Below, piece by piece: positions 8,953-18,749 of a stretch of DNA of 64,000 nt. The DNA comes from Phenylobacterium kunshanense (lineage in GTDB: Bacteria > Pseudomonadota > Alphaproteobacteria > Caulobacterales > Caulobacteraceae), in assembly GCF_003254525.1 (NCBI RefSeq), contig NZ_QFYS01000002.1:62001-126000 (forward strand), read 5' to 3'. Position 1 is the stretch's first letter, and every line of letters starts with the position of its first letter. Under the pieces are notes generated by a model. It ran no database searches, was not told the DNA's origin, and was given only the letters and a program-made list of their open reading frames with translations. The position numbers and the translations under genes were made by a program.

Positions 8953-9753
8953 ATGCAGACCCTCGGCAGAGTCCTGATCATCGCCGGTTCCGACAGCGGC
9001 GGCGGCGCCGGGGTCCAGGCCGACATCAAGACCGTCACGGCGCTGGGCGGCTATGCGGCCACGGCCATCACCGCGATCACGGTCCAGAACACCCTGGGCG
9101 TCACGGCCGTCCACCCGATCCCGCTGGACATCGTCGCGGCCCAGGCGCGCGCGGTGCTCTCGGACATCGGGGCCGACATCATCAAGACCGGCATGCTGGG
9201 CGATGCGCCCACAGTGGAGCTCGTGGCCGACCTGATCGCCGAGGCGGGAGTTCCCGCCGTGGTGGATCCGGTGATGGTGGCCAAGGGCGGCGCTTCCCTG
9301 CTGGCGGACGCGGCGATTGTCGCCCTCCGTAAGCGGCTGGTCCCCCTGGCGTCGCTGCTGACGCCAAACGCGCCCGAAGCCGCCGCGCTCACGGGCCTGG
9401 CGGTGGAGACTACCGACGACCTGCGACGGGCCGGCGAGGCCCTGCTGGCCATGGGCGCGAAGGCCGTGCTGATGAAGGGCGGCCACATCTCTGGCGAGCG
9501 GGTCGTCGACGTCCTCATGACCCCCGAGGGCGAAACGGCCTTCGAAGGCGAGCGGATCGAGAGCCGCCACACGCACGGCACCGGCTGCACCCTCGCCTCG
9601 GCCTGCGCCACGGGCCTGGCCCAGGGCCTGCCGCTGGCCGTCGCCGTGGCCCGCGCCTGGGACTATGTGCACGAGGCCATGCTGCGGGCGCCGGGCCTCG
9701 GCGCCGGCCACGGCCCCCTCGATCACGGGTGGCCACTCAGGGGGCGCGCATGA
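8953..9753 (+). CDS. thiD: Bifunctional hydroxymethylpyrimidine/phosphomethylpyrimidine kinase
   Basis: ThiD phosphorylates HMP and then HMP-P for thiamine synthesis. The ribokinase-fold enzyme shows IIAGSDSGGGAGVQADIKT near the N-terminus, KTGMLGD, VDPVMVAKGGA, LLTPNAPEAAAL, LMKGGH, and the anion-hole THGTGCTLASA. I chose ATG 8953 (266 residues) because it places the IIAGSDS strand at the usual distance; an in-frame ATG at 8917 would add 12 residues. Its stop overlaps the next gene in ATGA. Confidence 0.94.
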   Translation: MQTLGRVLIIAGSDSGGGAGVQADIKTVTALGGYAATAITAITVQNTLGVTAVHPIPLDIVAAQARAVLSDIGADIIKTGMLGDAPTVELVADLIAEAGVPAVVDPVMVAKGGASLLADAAIVALRKRLVPLASLLTPNAPEAAALTGLAVETTDDLRRAGEALLAMGAKAVLMKGGHISGERVVDVLMTPEGETAFEGERIESRHTHGTGCTLASACATGLAQGLPLAVAVARAWDYVHEAMLRAPGLGAGHGPLDHGWPLRGRA

Positions 9754-10328
9754 AGCACGCCGAGGAGTTCGAGGCGATCCTGCGATCGTCGACGCCGCTG
9801 ATGCGGGTGATGCGGACCCTGCGCGACCTGGACCTGCCCGACTGGCTGCTGTTCTCGGGCGCGGTCTACCAGCGGGTGCTGAACCATCTGGGCGGCCGCG
9901 ACCTGGACTACGGCATCAAGGACTACGACGTCGGCTACTTCGACGCCTCCGACATCTCCTACGAGGCCGAGGACGTGGTCATCCGGCGGGTCGCGGCGGC
10001 GTTCGAACCGCCGCTGCGCGAGATGGTGGAGGTTCGCAACCAGGCCCGCGTGCATGTCTGGTTCGAGGGAAAGTTCGGTGAGCCCTACCCGCCGCTTTCC
10101 TGCTCGGCCGAGGCGCCGGCCCGCTTCGTCAGCCCGATGTTCGCCATCGGGGCCCGGCTCGAGCGGGACGACAGCCTGACGATCGTCGCCCCGTTCGGAC
10201 TGGAGGACCTCTTCGACCGGGTCCTCCGCCCCAATCCCAACCGGCCCGCGGAGCGGAATTTTGCCGGTATCGCCGCCCGCGCCAAGGCGCGCTGGCCCGA
10301 GATCGAAGTCGTCGATCAGCGCCGGTAG
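9750..10328 (+). CDS. Nucleotidyltransferase-family protein (DUF925)
   Basis: The 192-residue protein fits the DUF925 nucleotidyltransferase group. Its key segments are the LFSGAVYQRVLNHL helix and the acidic site GGRDLDYGIKDYDVGYFD, whose Asp pairs resemble the metal-binding residues of the fold. Later segments FGLEDLFDRVLRPNP and the Lys/Arg-rich KARWPEIEVV tail are also typical. Substrate unknown. ATG 9750 overlaps the thiD stop (ATGA), indicating translational coupling. It converges with the GNAT gene and overlaps it by 13 bases. Confidence 0.85.
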   Translation: MKHAEEFEAILRSSTPLMRVMRTLRDLDLPDWLLFSGAVYQRVLNHLGGRDLDYGIKDYDVGYFDASDISYEAEDVVIRRVAAAFEPPLREMVEVRNQARVHVWFEGKFGEPYPPLSCSAEAPARFVSPMFAIGARLERDDSLTIVAPFGLEDLFDRVLRPNPNRPAERNFAGIAARAKARWPEIEVVDQRR

Positions 10329-10762
10329 ACGTCCGGATCCCGGATCTCCATCCAGTTCTCGGCGTTGGTGAGACCGGTGAAGCCGAACTGCCGATAGAGC
10401 CCATGCGCGTCCCGGGTCGCCAGGTGCAGGCGGCGGAACCCCTGCAGGTCGGGGTGCCCCTGGAGATAGGCCATCAGCCGTTTGCCAAGGCCCTGTGCGC
10501 GGAAGGCTTCGTCCACGAAGACGTCGCAGACCCAGCCGAACGTCGCCCGGTCCGTCACCACCCTCGCCATCGCAGCCATCGAACCGTCCGGCGCATAGAC
10601 GCCGGCGACAAGGCTGTTCGCGCAGGCACGCGAGAAGGTCTCGAAGGGAATGCCCTCGGCCCAGTAGCTCTCCTGCGAGATCCAGCGATGCGCGCGGGCA
10701 AGGTCGAAGCGGGCCGGATCGTCGCTGAGGACGAAGCTGCAGTCATTGATCTCATGGGCCAT
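10316..10762 (-). CDS. GNAT-family N-acetyltransferase
   Basis: The 148-residue protein has the GNAT acetyl-CoA site: a beta strand GWVCDVFVDEAFRAQGLGKRL with the R-x-Q-G-L-G-K loop (motif A), and the late GLYRQFGF strand (motif B). The N-terminal part (HRWISQESYWAEGIPFETF) resembles a common family of small GNATs. The acceptor cannot be told from sequence. It is transcribed divergently from the PhzF gene. Confidence 0.9.
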   Translation of the reverse strand: MAHEINDCSFVLSDDPARFDLARAHRWISQESYWAEGIPFETFSRACANSLVAGVYAPDGSMAAMARVVTDRATFGWVCDVFVDEAFRAQGLGKRLMAYLQGHPDLQGFRRLHLATRDAHGLYRQFGFTGLTNAENWMEIRDPDVYRR

Positions 10763-10858
10763 CGTTGAGCCTCCCTCGGTCCGCCGCGCGGGAACTGGCC
10801 CTTGCCGCTCACGCCCTGGCGGCGCAAGTCCGCCTGCCCGAATTCAAGGAGGCCACTC

Positions 10859-11677
10859 ATGCGCCAGTGGACCGTCGACGCCTTCGCCGCCCGCCCCTTC
10901 CGCGGTAACCCCGCCTGTGTGGTGGAGCCTTTCGACGCCTGGCCGGCGGATGCCTGGATGCAGGCCCTGGCGGCCGAGAACAACCAGGCCGAGACCGCCT
11001 TCCTGCGCCGCACGGGCGATCCGGCCTCGTTCGACCTGCGCTGGTTCACGCCTTTGCTGGAGGTGCCGCTCTGCGGCCACGCCACCCTCGCCTCGGCCCA
11101 CGTCCTGTTCGCAGAACTCGACCTTCCCGCCGAGGCCGTGCGCTTCCAGACTCAATCCGGCGAGCTGATCGTGCGCCGGACGACCGATGGCTACGAAATG
11201 GACTTTCCCGCCCAGCCGCCGGTCCGCACCGAGGTTCCCGCCGGCCTCGCGGAAGCGCTGGGGGCAGAACCCGCCGAGGTTTGGGCCTCTACCTATCTCG
11301 TTGCGCTGTTTGACGACGAGGTCACTGTTCGCGGTCTGAAGCCCGACGTCGCCGCGCTGAACCTCATATCCGGCAAGGCGACGGGCGGACGCGGCAACGT
11401 GGGCGTCGCGGCCATGGCGCGCGCCGGGGCGGCGCATGACGTGGTCGACCGGTTCTTCGCCCCGGGTTCCGGCATCCCGGAGGACCCGGCGACGGGGTCC
11501 CTCCACTGCATCCTGGCGCCGCTCTACGCCGACAAGCTCGGCCGCCGCACGGTGCGGTTCCACCAGGCCTATCCGGGCCGGGGCGGCGACCTGGAGTGCG
11601 AGCACCTGGGCGACCGCGTGCTCATCCGCGGAAGCGCCGCCACGGTGATCGAGAGCCGCCTGCGACTTGTCCCCTGA
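10859..11677 (+). CDS. PhzF-family isomerase/epimerase
   Basis: The 272-residue protein has the two-lobed PhzF/DapF-like fold. Visible are [17 protein letters not shown] at the N-terminus, [10 protein letters not shown] with the likely catalytic Glu, [19 protein letters not shown], and the second-lobe [20 protein letters not shown]. The substrate of this housekeeping relative of phenazine PhzF is unknown. ATG 10859 is preceded by AAGGAGG at ideal spacing; the in-frame upstream ATG lacks such a site. Confidence 0.92.
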   Translation: MRQWTVDAFAARPFRGNPACVVEPFDAWPADAWMQALAAENNQAETAFLRRTGDPASFDLRWFTPLLEVPLCGHATLASAHVLFAELDLPAEAVRFQTQSGELIVRRTTDGYEMDFPAQPPVRTEVPAGLAEALGAEPAEVWASTYLVALFDDEVTVRGLKPDVAALNLISGKATGGRGNVGVAAMARAGAAHDVVDRFFAPGSGIPEDPATGSLHCILAPLYADKLGRRTVRFHQAYPGRGGDLECEHLGDRVLIRGSAATVIESRLRLVP

Positions 11678-11685
11678 ACGCGGAA

Positions 11686-11713
11686 CGCCCCCGAAGCGAG
11701 AGCTCCGGGGGCG
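11686..11713. terminator. Bidirectional hairpin terminator
   Basis: CGCCCCCG / CGGGGGCG plus AGC / GCT around a GAGA loop, with one mismatch, lies between the convergent PhzF gene and the 11742-12140 gene. There is no strong T tract, so it may only block or stabilise the transcript ends. Confidence 0.6.
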
Positions 11714-11741
11714 CGCTGCTGGTCACGTCTGGCGTCAGGCC

Positions 11742-12140
11742 TCAGCGGCGATAGCCGTAGCCATAGCCGTACTGGCGATCCCGCAGTTCGCGCGAGAGCC
11801 GGCTTTCCAGACCGTCGAGCCTGCGGTCGAGGTCCGAGCGTTCCCAGCTCGTGAGGCCGTTGTAGCGGTAGCGGGCCTCCAGTCGCGCGATGTCGCGGGC
11901 CTGGTCGTGCAGCCGGGAGGCCTCCTGGCGGGTGAGGTCACCGCGCCGGAAGCCCACGTCGATCATGCGGTCGATGTGGGCCTGCCGCTGGTTGATGTGA
12001 TTGCGTTCCCAGCGCTGCTCATAGCGGCCATCGCGGTCGTACCGGTCGGCGCCGCCATAGGGTTGGGCGGTCGCCGCGCCGCCGACGGCGGTCAGGGCCG
12101 TGGCGGCGGCCAGGGCGGTGAAAAGCGTCTTCTTCATCAT
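11742..12140 (-). CDS. Small secreted Arg/Asp/Tyr-rich protein
   Basis: A signal peptide (MMKKTLFTALAAATALTAVGGAATAQ) precedes about 105 highly charged helical residues. The core, with INQRQAHIDRMIDVGFRRGD and LTRQEASRLHDQARDIARLE, resembles periplasmic helical-hairpin proteins that are common in Caulobacterales. It ends in a Gly-Tyr repeat (YGYGYGYRR). Start 12140 follows CGGAGGACCG. Function unknown. An in-frame upstream start is possible but would place 26 unrelated residues before the signal peptide. Confidence 0.8.
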   Translation of the reverse strand: MMKKTLFTALAAATALTAVGGAATAQPYGGADRYDRDGRYEQRWERNHINQRQAHIDRMIDVGFRRGDLTRQEASRLHDQARDIARLEARYRYNGLTSWERSDLDRRLDGLESRLSRELRDRQYGYGYGYRR

Positions 12141-12250
12141 CGGTCCTCCGATCCAGGGGTCGGCCGGGGAGCCGGCCTTCAATGGACTTGAGGAAACCAC
12201 GCGGCGTCTGACGGGCATCTGAGCCCGTCGTTGGCTGGGGTTCAGCTACA

Positions 12251-12274
12251 TGACGCCCCTGTCATTGGGCGGCG

Positions 12275-12277
<3 letters not shown>
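12251..12277 (-). terminator. Hairpin overlapping the histidine kinase stop codon
   Basis: TGACGCC / GGCGTCA (7 bp, plus possible inner GC pairs) overlaps the kinase stop codon at 12275-12277. No T tract follows, so terminator function is uncertain. Confidence 0.35.
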
Positions 12278-14185
<1,908 letters not shown>

Positions 14186-14307
14186 GCCCCCGAGCGATAG
14201 GGGAAGAGTGCTAACGCTTCGCTTCCACCGCAGGATGTGCACGCGGAGGTTACATTAAAACTGTGGTTTCGGCGCCACGCTACAACCGGTCGCAGCAGAA
14301 AATATGG

Positions 14308-14362
14308 TTAACAACACTTCAATGGATTGCGCGCACGTAAACCTTGCATTTACCTTAACCAT
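14308..14362 (+). promoter_or_regulatory. AT-rich promoter region with a TTAACCAT motif
   Basis: The divergent interval between the histidine kinase and the 111-aa gene (14186-14389) is clearly richer in A/T than its surroundings. It contains TTAAC-N6-TCAA near 14308, one mismatch from TTAA-N7-TTAA, and TTAACCAT at 14355-14362. TTAACCAT-type sequences are known CtrA half-sites in Caulobacter. The assignment to CtrA is inference only. Confidence 0.35.
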
Positions 14363-14389
14363 GTCGGGTAACTCAGGGGTGTAGCCCAA

Positions 14390-14725
14390 ATGGAAAAAGT
14401 GTTCGTGGCCCAGCGCGTGGCCAAGAAGCTGTTCGCGACCGAGTCGGCCGTGGACGGCGCGCTTGTCGAAGCTGCCGAGCTGATGAGCGAAATGCTCAAG
14501 GCCCGTCAGGACGTGAATACCTCGCTGGTCTTCGCCGACGACGTCCAGGTGAAGATGATGGAGGCCATGAAGGCCCTCAGCGAAGCGCGGACCGCCATGG
14601 TCGGCGTGCACAACGAGCTGAACGAAGCGAAGCTTCGCCTCGGCATCCGCACCAAGATGGACGCCATGGACAAGCCCGCCGAAGGCGCGGCCCGTGAGCA
14701 GACGACGATGCGGAAGGCCGTCTAG
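14390..14725 (+). CDS. Small helical protein, 111 aa, function unknown
   Basis: The 111-residue protein is almost wholly helical: FVAQRVAKKLFATESAVDGA, then AELMSEMLKARQDVN, then MMEAMKALSEARTAMVGVHN. There is no signal peptide or membrane segment. I do not recognise the family. It is monocistronic-looking, with a private AT-rich promoter region and a hairpin after its end. A cell-cycle or motility link is possible from the TTAACCAT motif but unproven. Confidence 0.7.
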   Translation: MEKVFVAQRVAKKLFATESAVDGALVEAAELMSEMLKARQDVNTSLVFADDVQVKMMEAMKALSEARTAMVGVHNELNEAKLRLGIRTKMDAMDKPAEGAAREQTTMRKAV

Positions 14726-14775
14726 TCGACTTTCTGTCGGCTACTCGACCGATCGTTGCGATAGATTAACTGGTT

Positions 14776-14804
14776 AGGCGCCTCTAATCTGATTAGGGGC
14801 GCTT
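14776..14804 (+). promoter_or_regulatory. 13-bp hairpin masking the RBS of the 14809 gene
   Basis: The two arms 14776-14788 and 14792-14804 form a 13-bp stem with two G-U pairs and a 3-base loop. The only Shine-Dalgarno-like sequence for ATG 14809 (AGGGGCG) lies inside the 3' arm, 4 bases before the start codon. It may terminate transcription of the 111-aa gene, block translation of read-through mRNA, or act as a DNA operator. Confidence 0.55.
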
Positions 14805-14808
14805 AATC

Positions 14809-15258
14809 ATGCCAGACATACCCATCCGGTTCTTGATCAACAGCCTCTCCGTCCTGGGAGCGCTGTTCGCCCTTTGGAAGGGAAGCCAGGCCGAGCGACT
14901 GGCCGCGCTGGTCGTGATCGCGAACGTGGCGGTGGGCCAGCTCGACACCTTCCTGGGCGCGTCCGGCGACAGCGTGCTTCGCCTGGTCAATGACGGCATG
15001 ACGGCGCTGGTGCTCCTTGGGATCACCGTGCGCTATGGCGCCCTCTGGATGGGCGGGGTGATGCTCTTCTACGCCGCGCAGTTCGCCATGCACTCGTACT
15101 ATCTGGTGACCGACCGGCCGACGGGCGACTACCTCAACGCCCTGATCAACAACGTCAATTTCATCGGCATCAACCTGTGCCTGATCATCGGCGCCGCAGT
15201 GGCGTGGCGCCGCCGGGTGCGCACCGCGCGCCGCGCAGCTGAAGCGGCCGCGGCCTGA
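14809..15258 (+). CDS. Four-helix membrane protein, first of a paralogous pair
   Basis: The 149-residue protein is largely hydrophobic with about four membrane helices. Key segments shared with the next gene are LWKGSQAERLAAL, NDGMTALVLLGITVRYGALW, FYAAQFAMHSYYLV and LNALINNVNFIG. It ends in an Arg/Ala-rich cytosolic tail. No known transporter or enzyme motif is recognised. Start 14809 is fixed by alignment to the paralogue. The RBS lies within a strong hairpin. Confidence 0.78.
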   Translation: MPDIPIRFLINSLSVLGALFALWKGSQAERLAALVVIANVAVGQLDTFLGASGDSVLRLVNDGMTALVLLGITVRYGALWMGGVMLFYAAQFAMHSYYLVTDRPTGDYLNALINNVNFIGINLCLIIGAAVAWRRRVRTARRAAEAAAA

Positions 15259-15289
15259 TCTGGCTCCCCAGTTCCGGCCTCCCACACTC

Positions 15290-15727
15290 ATGCCCACCTC
15301 GCTCCTGGTCCTGGCCTTGACGGCAGCCTCCGCCGTCGCCCTCGGCTTTGCGTTCTGGAAGGGAGGGCCTGCGGAGCGATGGGCGGCCGCCTGCGTCGCC
15401 GTGAACATGCTGGCCGCCATTCTGCTGGTGGAAGCGCTTGGCGGCGTGGACGGCATGATCCGCTTCGCCAACGATGGGCTTACCGCCCTGGCCCTGCTGG
15501 CGGTCACCGTCCGCTACGCCGCCCCGTGGATGATCGGCGTCATGTTCTTCTACGCCGTCCAGTTTGCGATGCACGCCTACTACATGGTCATGGGCCGCGA
15601 CGACTCCGACTATCTGCACGCCCTCATCAACAACGTCGACTTCGCGGGCGTGATCGCCTGCCTCGTCGTGGGCACGGCGGTGGCCTGGCGAGGTCGGACG
15701 AAGGTCGCCCAGCCCTCCGCGACGTAG
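15290..15727 (+). CDS. Four-helix membrane protein, second of a paralogous pair
   Basis: This 145-residue protein is a tandem paralogue of the preceding gene, 31 bases downstream. Conserved positions include FWKGGPAERWAA, NDGLTALALLAVTVRYAAPW, FYAVQFAMHAYYMV, and LHALINNVDFAGV followed by a basic loop. The two probably arose by local duplication and may form a heteromer; this is inference. No function is known to me. Confidence 0.78.
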   Translation: MPTSLLVLALTAASAVALGFAFWKGGPAERWAAACVAVNMLAAILLVEALGGVDGMIRFANDGLTALALLAVTVRYAAPWMIGVMFFYAVQFAMHAYYMVMGRDDSDYLHALINNVDFAGVIACLVVGTAVAWRGRTKVAQPSAT

Positions 15728-15800
15728 CGCCGCTGTCGCCCCTTCCAGAAAACTTTCGCTTGCGCTGAAGCTGGAACGCTGGCTTTTGGCCGGCGGGCCA

Positions 15801-15839
15801 CGCCCCCCCAACGGGGCGCTGCCCATCTGCAAGGATGGG
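15801..15839 (+). ncRNA. Structured serC leader (candidate serC RNA motif)
   Basis: Two hairpins lie between the upstream gene and serC. The first pairs CGCCCC (15801-15806) with GGGGCG (15813-15818). The second pairs CCCATC (15822-15827) with GATGGG (15834-15839) around a 6-base loop, and its 3' arm contains part of the serC Shine-Dalgarno sequence (GGGAGA). A serC RNA motif upstream of alphaproteobacterial serC has been described; whether this sequence matches its covariance model was not tested. Confidence 0.5.
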
Positions 15840-15849
15840 AGACATCGCT

Positions 15850-17034
15850 ATGACTACCCCCGCTACCCTCAATGGGGCGAAGCCGGCCATGCGCCCGGCG
15901 CGACCCGAATTCTCTTCCGGCCCGTGCGCCAAGCGCCCCGGATGGACCCCCGAAAATCTCAGCAACGCCGTCCTCGGCCGCTCGCACCGCTCCAAGCTGG
16001 GCAAGGCGCGCCTGAAGGAAGCGATCGACCGCACCCGCGAGGTGCTGCAGGTCCCCGACGACTTCCTCGTCGGCATCGTCGCCGGTTCCGACACCGGCGC
16101 GGTAGAAATGGCCCTGTGGTCAATGCTGGGCCCCAAGCCCGTGCAGCTGCTGGCCTTCGAGAGCTTCGGCAAGGACTGGGTGACCGACGTCACCAAGCAG
16201 CTGAAGATTCCCGCCGAGGTGCTGGATGCGCCCTACGGCAAGCTTCCCGACCTGACCAAGGTCCGCAAGGACGCCGACCTGGTCTTCACCTGGAACGGCA
16301 CCACCTCGGGCGTGCGCGTCCCGAATGCCGACTTCATCGCCGCCGACCGCGAGGGCATCACGATCTGCGACGCCACCAGCGCGGCCTTCGCGCAGGACCT
16401 CGACTGGACCAAGCTCGATGTCGTGACCTTCTCCTGGCAGAAGGCCCTCGGCGGCGAGGGCGGCCATGGCGTCCTGGTCCTGGGCCCCCGCGCCGTTGAG
16501 CGGCTCGAGAGCTACACGCCGGCCTGGCCGATGCCGAAGCTGTTCCGCATGACCAAGGCCGGCAAGCTCAATCGCGAGATCTTCGACGGCGCGACCATCA
16601 ACACGCCCTCGATGCTCTGCGTGGAGGACGCCATCGACGCCCTGAAGTGGGCCGAGGGCATCGGCGGCCTGACCGAGATGCAGCGCCGCGCGGACGCCAA
16701 TCTCGCGATCCTCGCCGACTGGGTCGCCAAGACCCCGTGGGTCGAGTTCCTGGCCGAAGACCCCGCCGCCCGCTCGAACACTTCGGTCTGCCTCAAAGTG
16801 GTCGATCCGCGCGTCACTGGCCTCGCCGACGACGCCCAGGCCGACTTCGCGAAGAAGCTGGCCTCGCTGCTGGAGAAGGAAGGCGTGGCCCTCGACATCG
16901 GCGGCTACCGCGACGCCCCTCCGGGCCTGCGCATCTGGTGCGGCGCGACCGTTGAGACCTCCGATCTCGACGCCCTGACGCCCTGGCTCGACTGGGCCTT
17001 CGCGTCCGTCGCCGCCGACCTCGCCGCCGCCTAG
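15850..17034 (+). CDS. serC: Phosphoserine aminotransferase
   Basis: SerC transfers an amino group from glutamate to 3-phosphohydroxypyruvate in serine synthesis. The 394-residue length fits the alphaproteobacterial type. Seen are [20 protein letters not shown] at the N-terminus, [29 protein letters not shown], and the PLP-lysine segment [20 protein letters not shown]. Start 15850 follows GGGAGA; an in-frame ATG at 15835 would fall inside the leader hairpin. It is followed by serA, the preceding enzyme of the pathway. Confidence 0.95.
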   Translation: MTTPATLNGAKPAMRPARPEFSSGPCAKRPGWTPENLSNAVLGRSHRSKLGKARLKEAIDRTREVLQVPDDFLVGIVAGSDTGAVEMALWSMLGPKPVQLLAFESFGKDWVTDVTKQLKIPAEVLDAPYGKLPDLTKVRKDADLVFTWNGTTSGVRVPNADFIAADREGITICDATSAAFAQDLDWTKLDVVTFSWQKALGGEGGHGVLVLGPRAVERLESYTPAWPMPKLFRMTKAGKLNREIFDGATINTPSMLCVEDAIDALKWAEGIGGLTEMQRRADANLAILADWVAKTPWVEFLAEDPAARSNTSVCLKVVDPRVTGLADDAQADFAKKLASLLEKEGVALDIGGYRDAPPGLRIWCGATVETSDLDALTPWLDWAFASVAADLAAA

Positions 17035-17064
17035 GCGCGCGCTCCTTCGCATCATCGACATCGC

Positions 17065-17087
17065 CCCTCCCGGCCGGGCCGGGAGGG
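17065..17087 (+). terminator. GC-rich hairpin between serC and serA
   Basis: CCCTCCCGG / CCGGGAGGG (9 bp, 5-base loop, extendable) stands 22 bases before the serA start. There is no T tract, so it may attenuate or stabilise the serC mRNA end rather than fully terminate. Confidence 0.4.
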
Positions 17088-17109
17088 CGCCTATCTCGGG
17101 AGATTCCCC

Positions 17110-18684
17110 ATGCCCCGCGTTCTCATCGCCGATAGCCTCAGCCCCGCCGCCGTCGACATCTTCCGCCAGCGCGGGATCGACGTGGACATCAAGACCGGCC
17201 TTTCGAAGGAAGATCTGATCGCCGTCATCGGCGACTACGACGGCCTCGTCGTCCGCTCGGACACCAAGCCCAACAAGGACGTCATCGCCGCCGCCAAGAA
17301 CCTCAAGGTGATCGGCCGCGCCGGCATCGGCGTCGACAACATCGACATCCCCGCGGCCACCGCCGCCGGCGTGGTGGTGATGAACACCCCTTTCGGCAAC
17401 TCGATCACCACCGCCGAGCACGCCATCGCGATGATGTTCGCCCTGGCCCGCCAGCTCCCCGCCGCCGACGCCTCCACCCAGGCCGGAAAGTGGGAGAAGA
17501 ACCGGTTCATGGGCGTCGAGCTCTACGCCAAGACCCTCGGCCTGATCGGCGCCGGCAACATCGGCGGCATCGTCGCCGACCGGGCGCTGGGCCTGAAGAT
17601 GAAGGTCGTCGCCTACGACCCGTTCCTCTCGGAAGAACGCGCCGTGGAGATGGGCGTCGAGAAGGTCGAGCTCGAGGAGCTGCTCGCCCGCGCCGACATC
17701 ATCACCCTGCACACCCCGCTGACCGACAAGACCCGCAACATCCTGTCGGCCGAGAACCTGGCCAAGACCAAGAAGGGCGTGATGATCGTCAACTGCGCCC
17801 GTGGCGGCCTGGTGGACGAGGTGGCCCTGCGCGCCGGCCTCGAAAGCGGCCACATCGGCGCGGCGGGCTTCGACGTCTTCTCGGTCGAGCCAGCCAAGGA
17901 GAACGTGCTGTTCGGCGCCCCGAACTTCGTGGCCACGCCGCACCTCGGCGCCTCGACCAACGAGGCGCAGGAGAACGTCGCCCTGCAGGTCGCAGAGCAG
18001 ATCAGCGACTACCTGCTGACCGGCGCCGTCACCAACGCCCTCAACAGCCCCTCGGTCACCGCTGAGGAAGCGCCGCGCCTCAAGCCCTACGTGGCCGTGG
18101 CCGAGAAGCTGGGCGCCCTGGCCGGCCAGATGGTCGACTTCGGCATCAAGGCCGTGGACATCGCCTTCGAGGGCGAGGTCGCGAAGCTGAACGTCAAGCC
18201 GCTGAGCGCCGCCGCCCTGGCCGGCGTGCTGCGGCCGATGCTGGCCGAGATCAACATGGTCTCGGCCCCGGCGGTGGCGAAGGAGCGCGGCATCGTCGTC
18301 TCCGAGAGCCGCCAGGAGGACTCGCCCGTCTACGAGAGCCTCGTGCGCATCACGGTCACCACCGAGAAGGGCAAGCGCTCGTTCGCCGGCTCGGTGATCG
18401 CCGGCGGGCCGCGGATCGTGGAGGTCAAGGGCATGGACCTCGACGCCCCGTTCCTGCCGCGCATGCTGTACGTGAACAACCTGGACAAGCCGGGCTTCAT
18501 CGGCGCCCTGGGCGGCATGTTGGGCGAGGCGGGCGTGAACATCGCCACCTTCAATCTCGGCCGGATCGACGCCGGCGACGACGCCATCGCCCTGGTGGGC
18601 GTGGACCAGGCGCCGGACGACAAGCTGCTGGCCAAGATCCAGGCCCTGCCCCACGTCAAGGAAGTGCGGGCGCTCCGGTTCTGA
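17110..18684 (+). CDS. serA: D-3-phosphoglycerate dehydrogenase
   Basis: SerA oxidises 3-phosphoglycerate with NAD+ as the first step of serine synthesis. At 524 residues it is the long form, with an intervening domain and a C-terminal ACT domain. Motifs are RAGIGVDNIDIPAATAAG, the Rossmann GLIGAGNIGGIVADRALG, MIVNCARGGLVDE with the active-site Arg, and TPHLGASTNEAQENVALQ with the catalytic His. The ACT part includes MLYVNNLDKPGFIGALG, so serine feedback control is plausible. Confidence 0.97.
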   Translation: MPRVLIADSLSPAAVDIFRQRGIDVDIKTGLSKEDLIAVIGDYDGLVVRSDTKPNKDVIAAAKNLKVIGRAGIGVDNIDIPAATAAGVVVMNTPFGNSITTAEHAIAMMFALARQLPAADASTQAGKWEKNRFMGVELYAKTLGLIGAGNIGGIVADRALGLKMKVVAYDPFLSEERAVEMGVEKVELEELLARADIITLHTPLTDKTRNILSAENLAKTKKGVMIVNCARGGLVDEVALRAGLESGHIGAAGFDVFSVEPAKENVLFGAPNFVATPHLGASTNEAQENVALQVAEQISDYLLTGAVTNALNSPSVTAEEAPRLKPYVAVAEKLGALAGQMVDFGIKAVDIAFEGEVAKLNVKPLSAAALAGVLRPMLAEINMVSAPAVAKERGIVVSESRQEDSPVYESLVRITVTTEKGKRSFAGSVIAGGPRIVEVKGMDLDAPFLPRMLYVNNLDKPGFIGALGGMLGEAGVNIATFNLGRIDAGDDAIALVGVDQAPDDKLLAKIQALPHVKEVRALRF

Positions 18685-18749
18685 CCGACTGGCCCCTTTG
18701 CCGGCCCGGCTTCGGACCCTACCTCTGGGTTCGGAGCCGGGAGGGGCGC

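Noticed and set aside
14308-14322. Full CtrA site TTAA-N7-TTAA
   Set aside because: The second half reads TCAA, one mismatch, and spacing to the other TTAA copies is wrong; only a weak regulatory call was kept.
16120-18654. 844-codon open frame antisense to serC and serA
   Set aside because: High-GC third-position bias opens long antisense frames. The translation is Gly/Ala/His/Arg-rich without motifs, and both sense genes are unmistakable.
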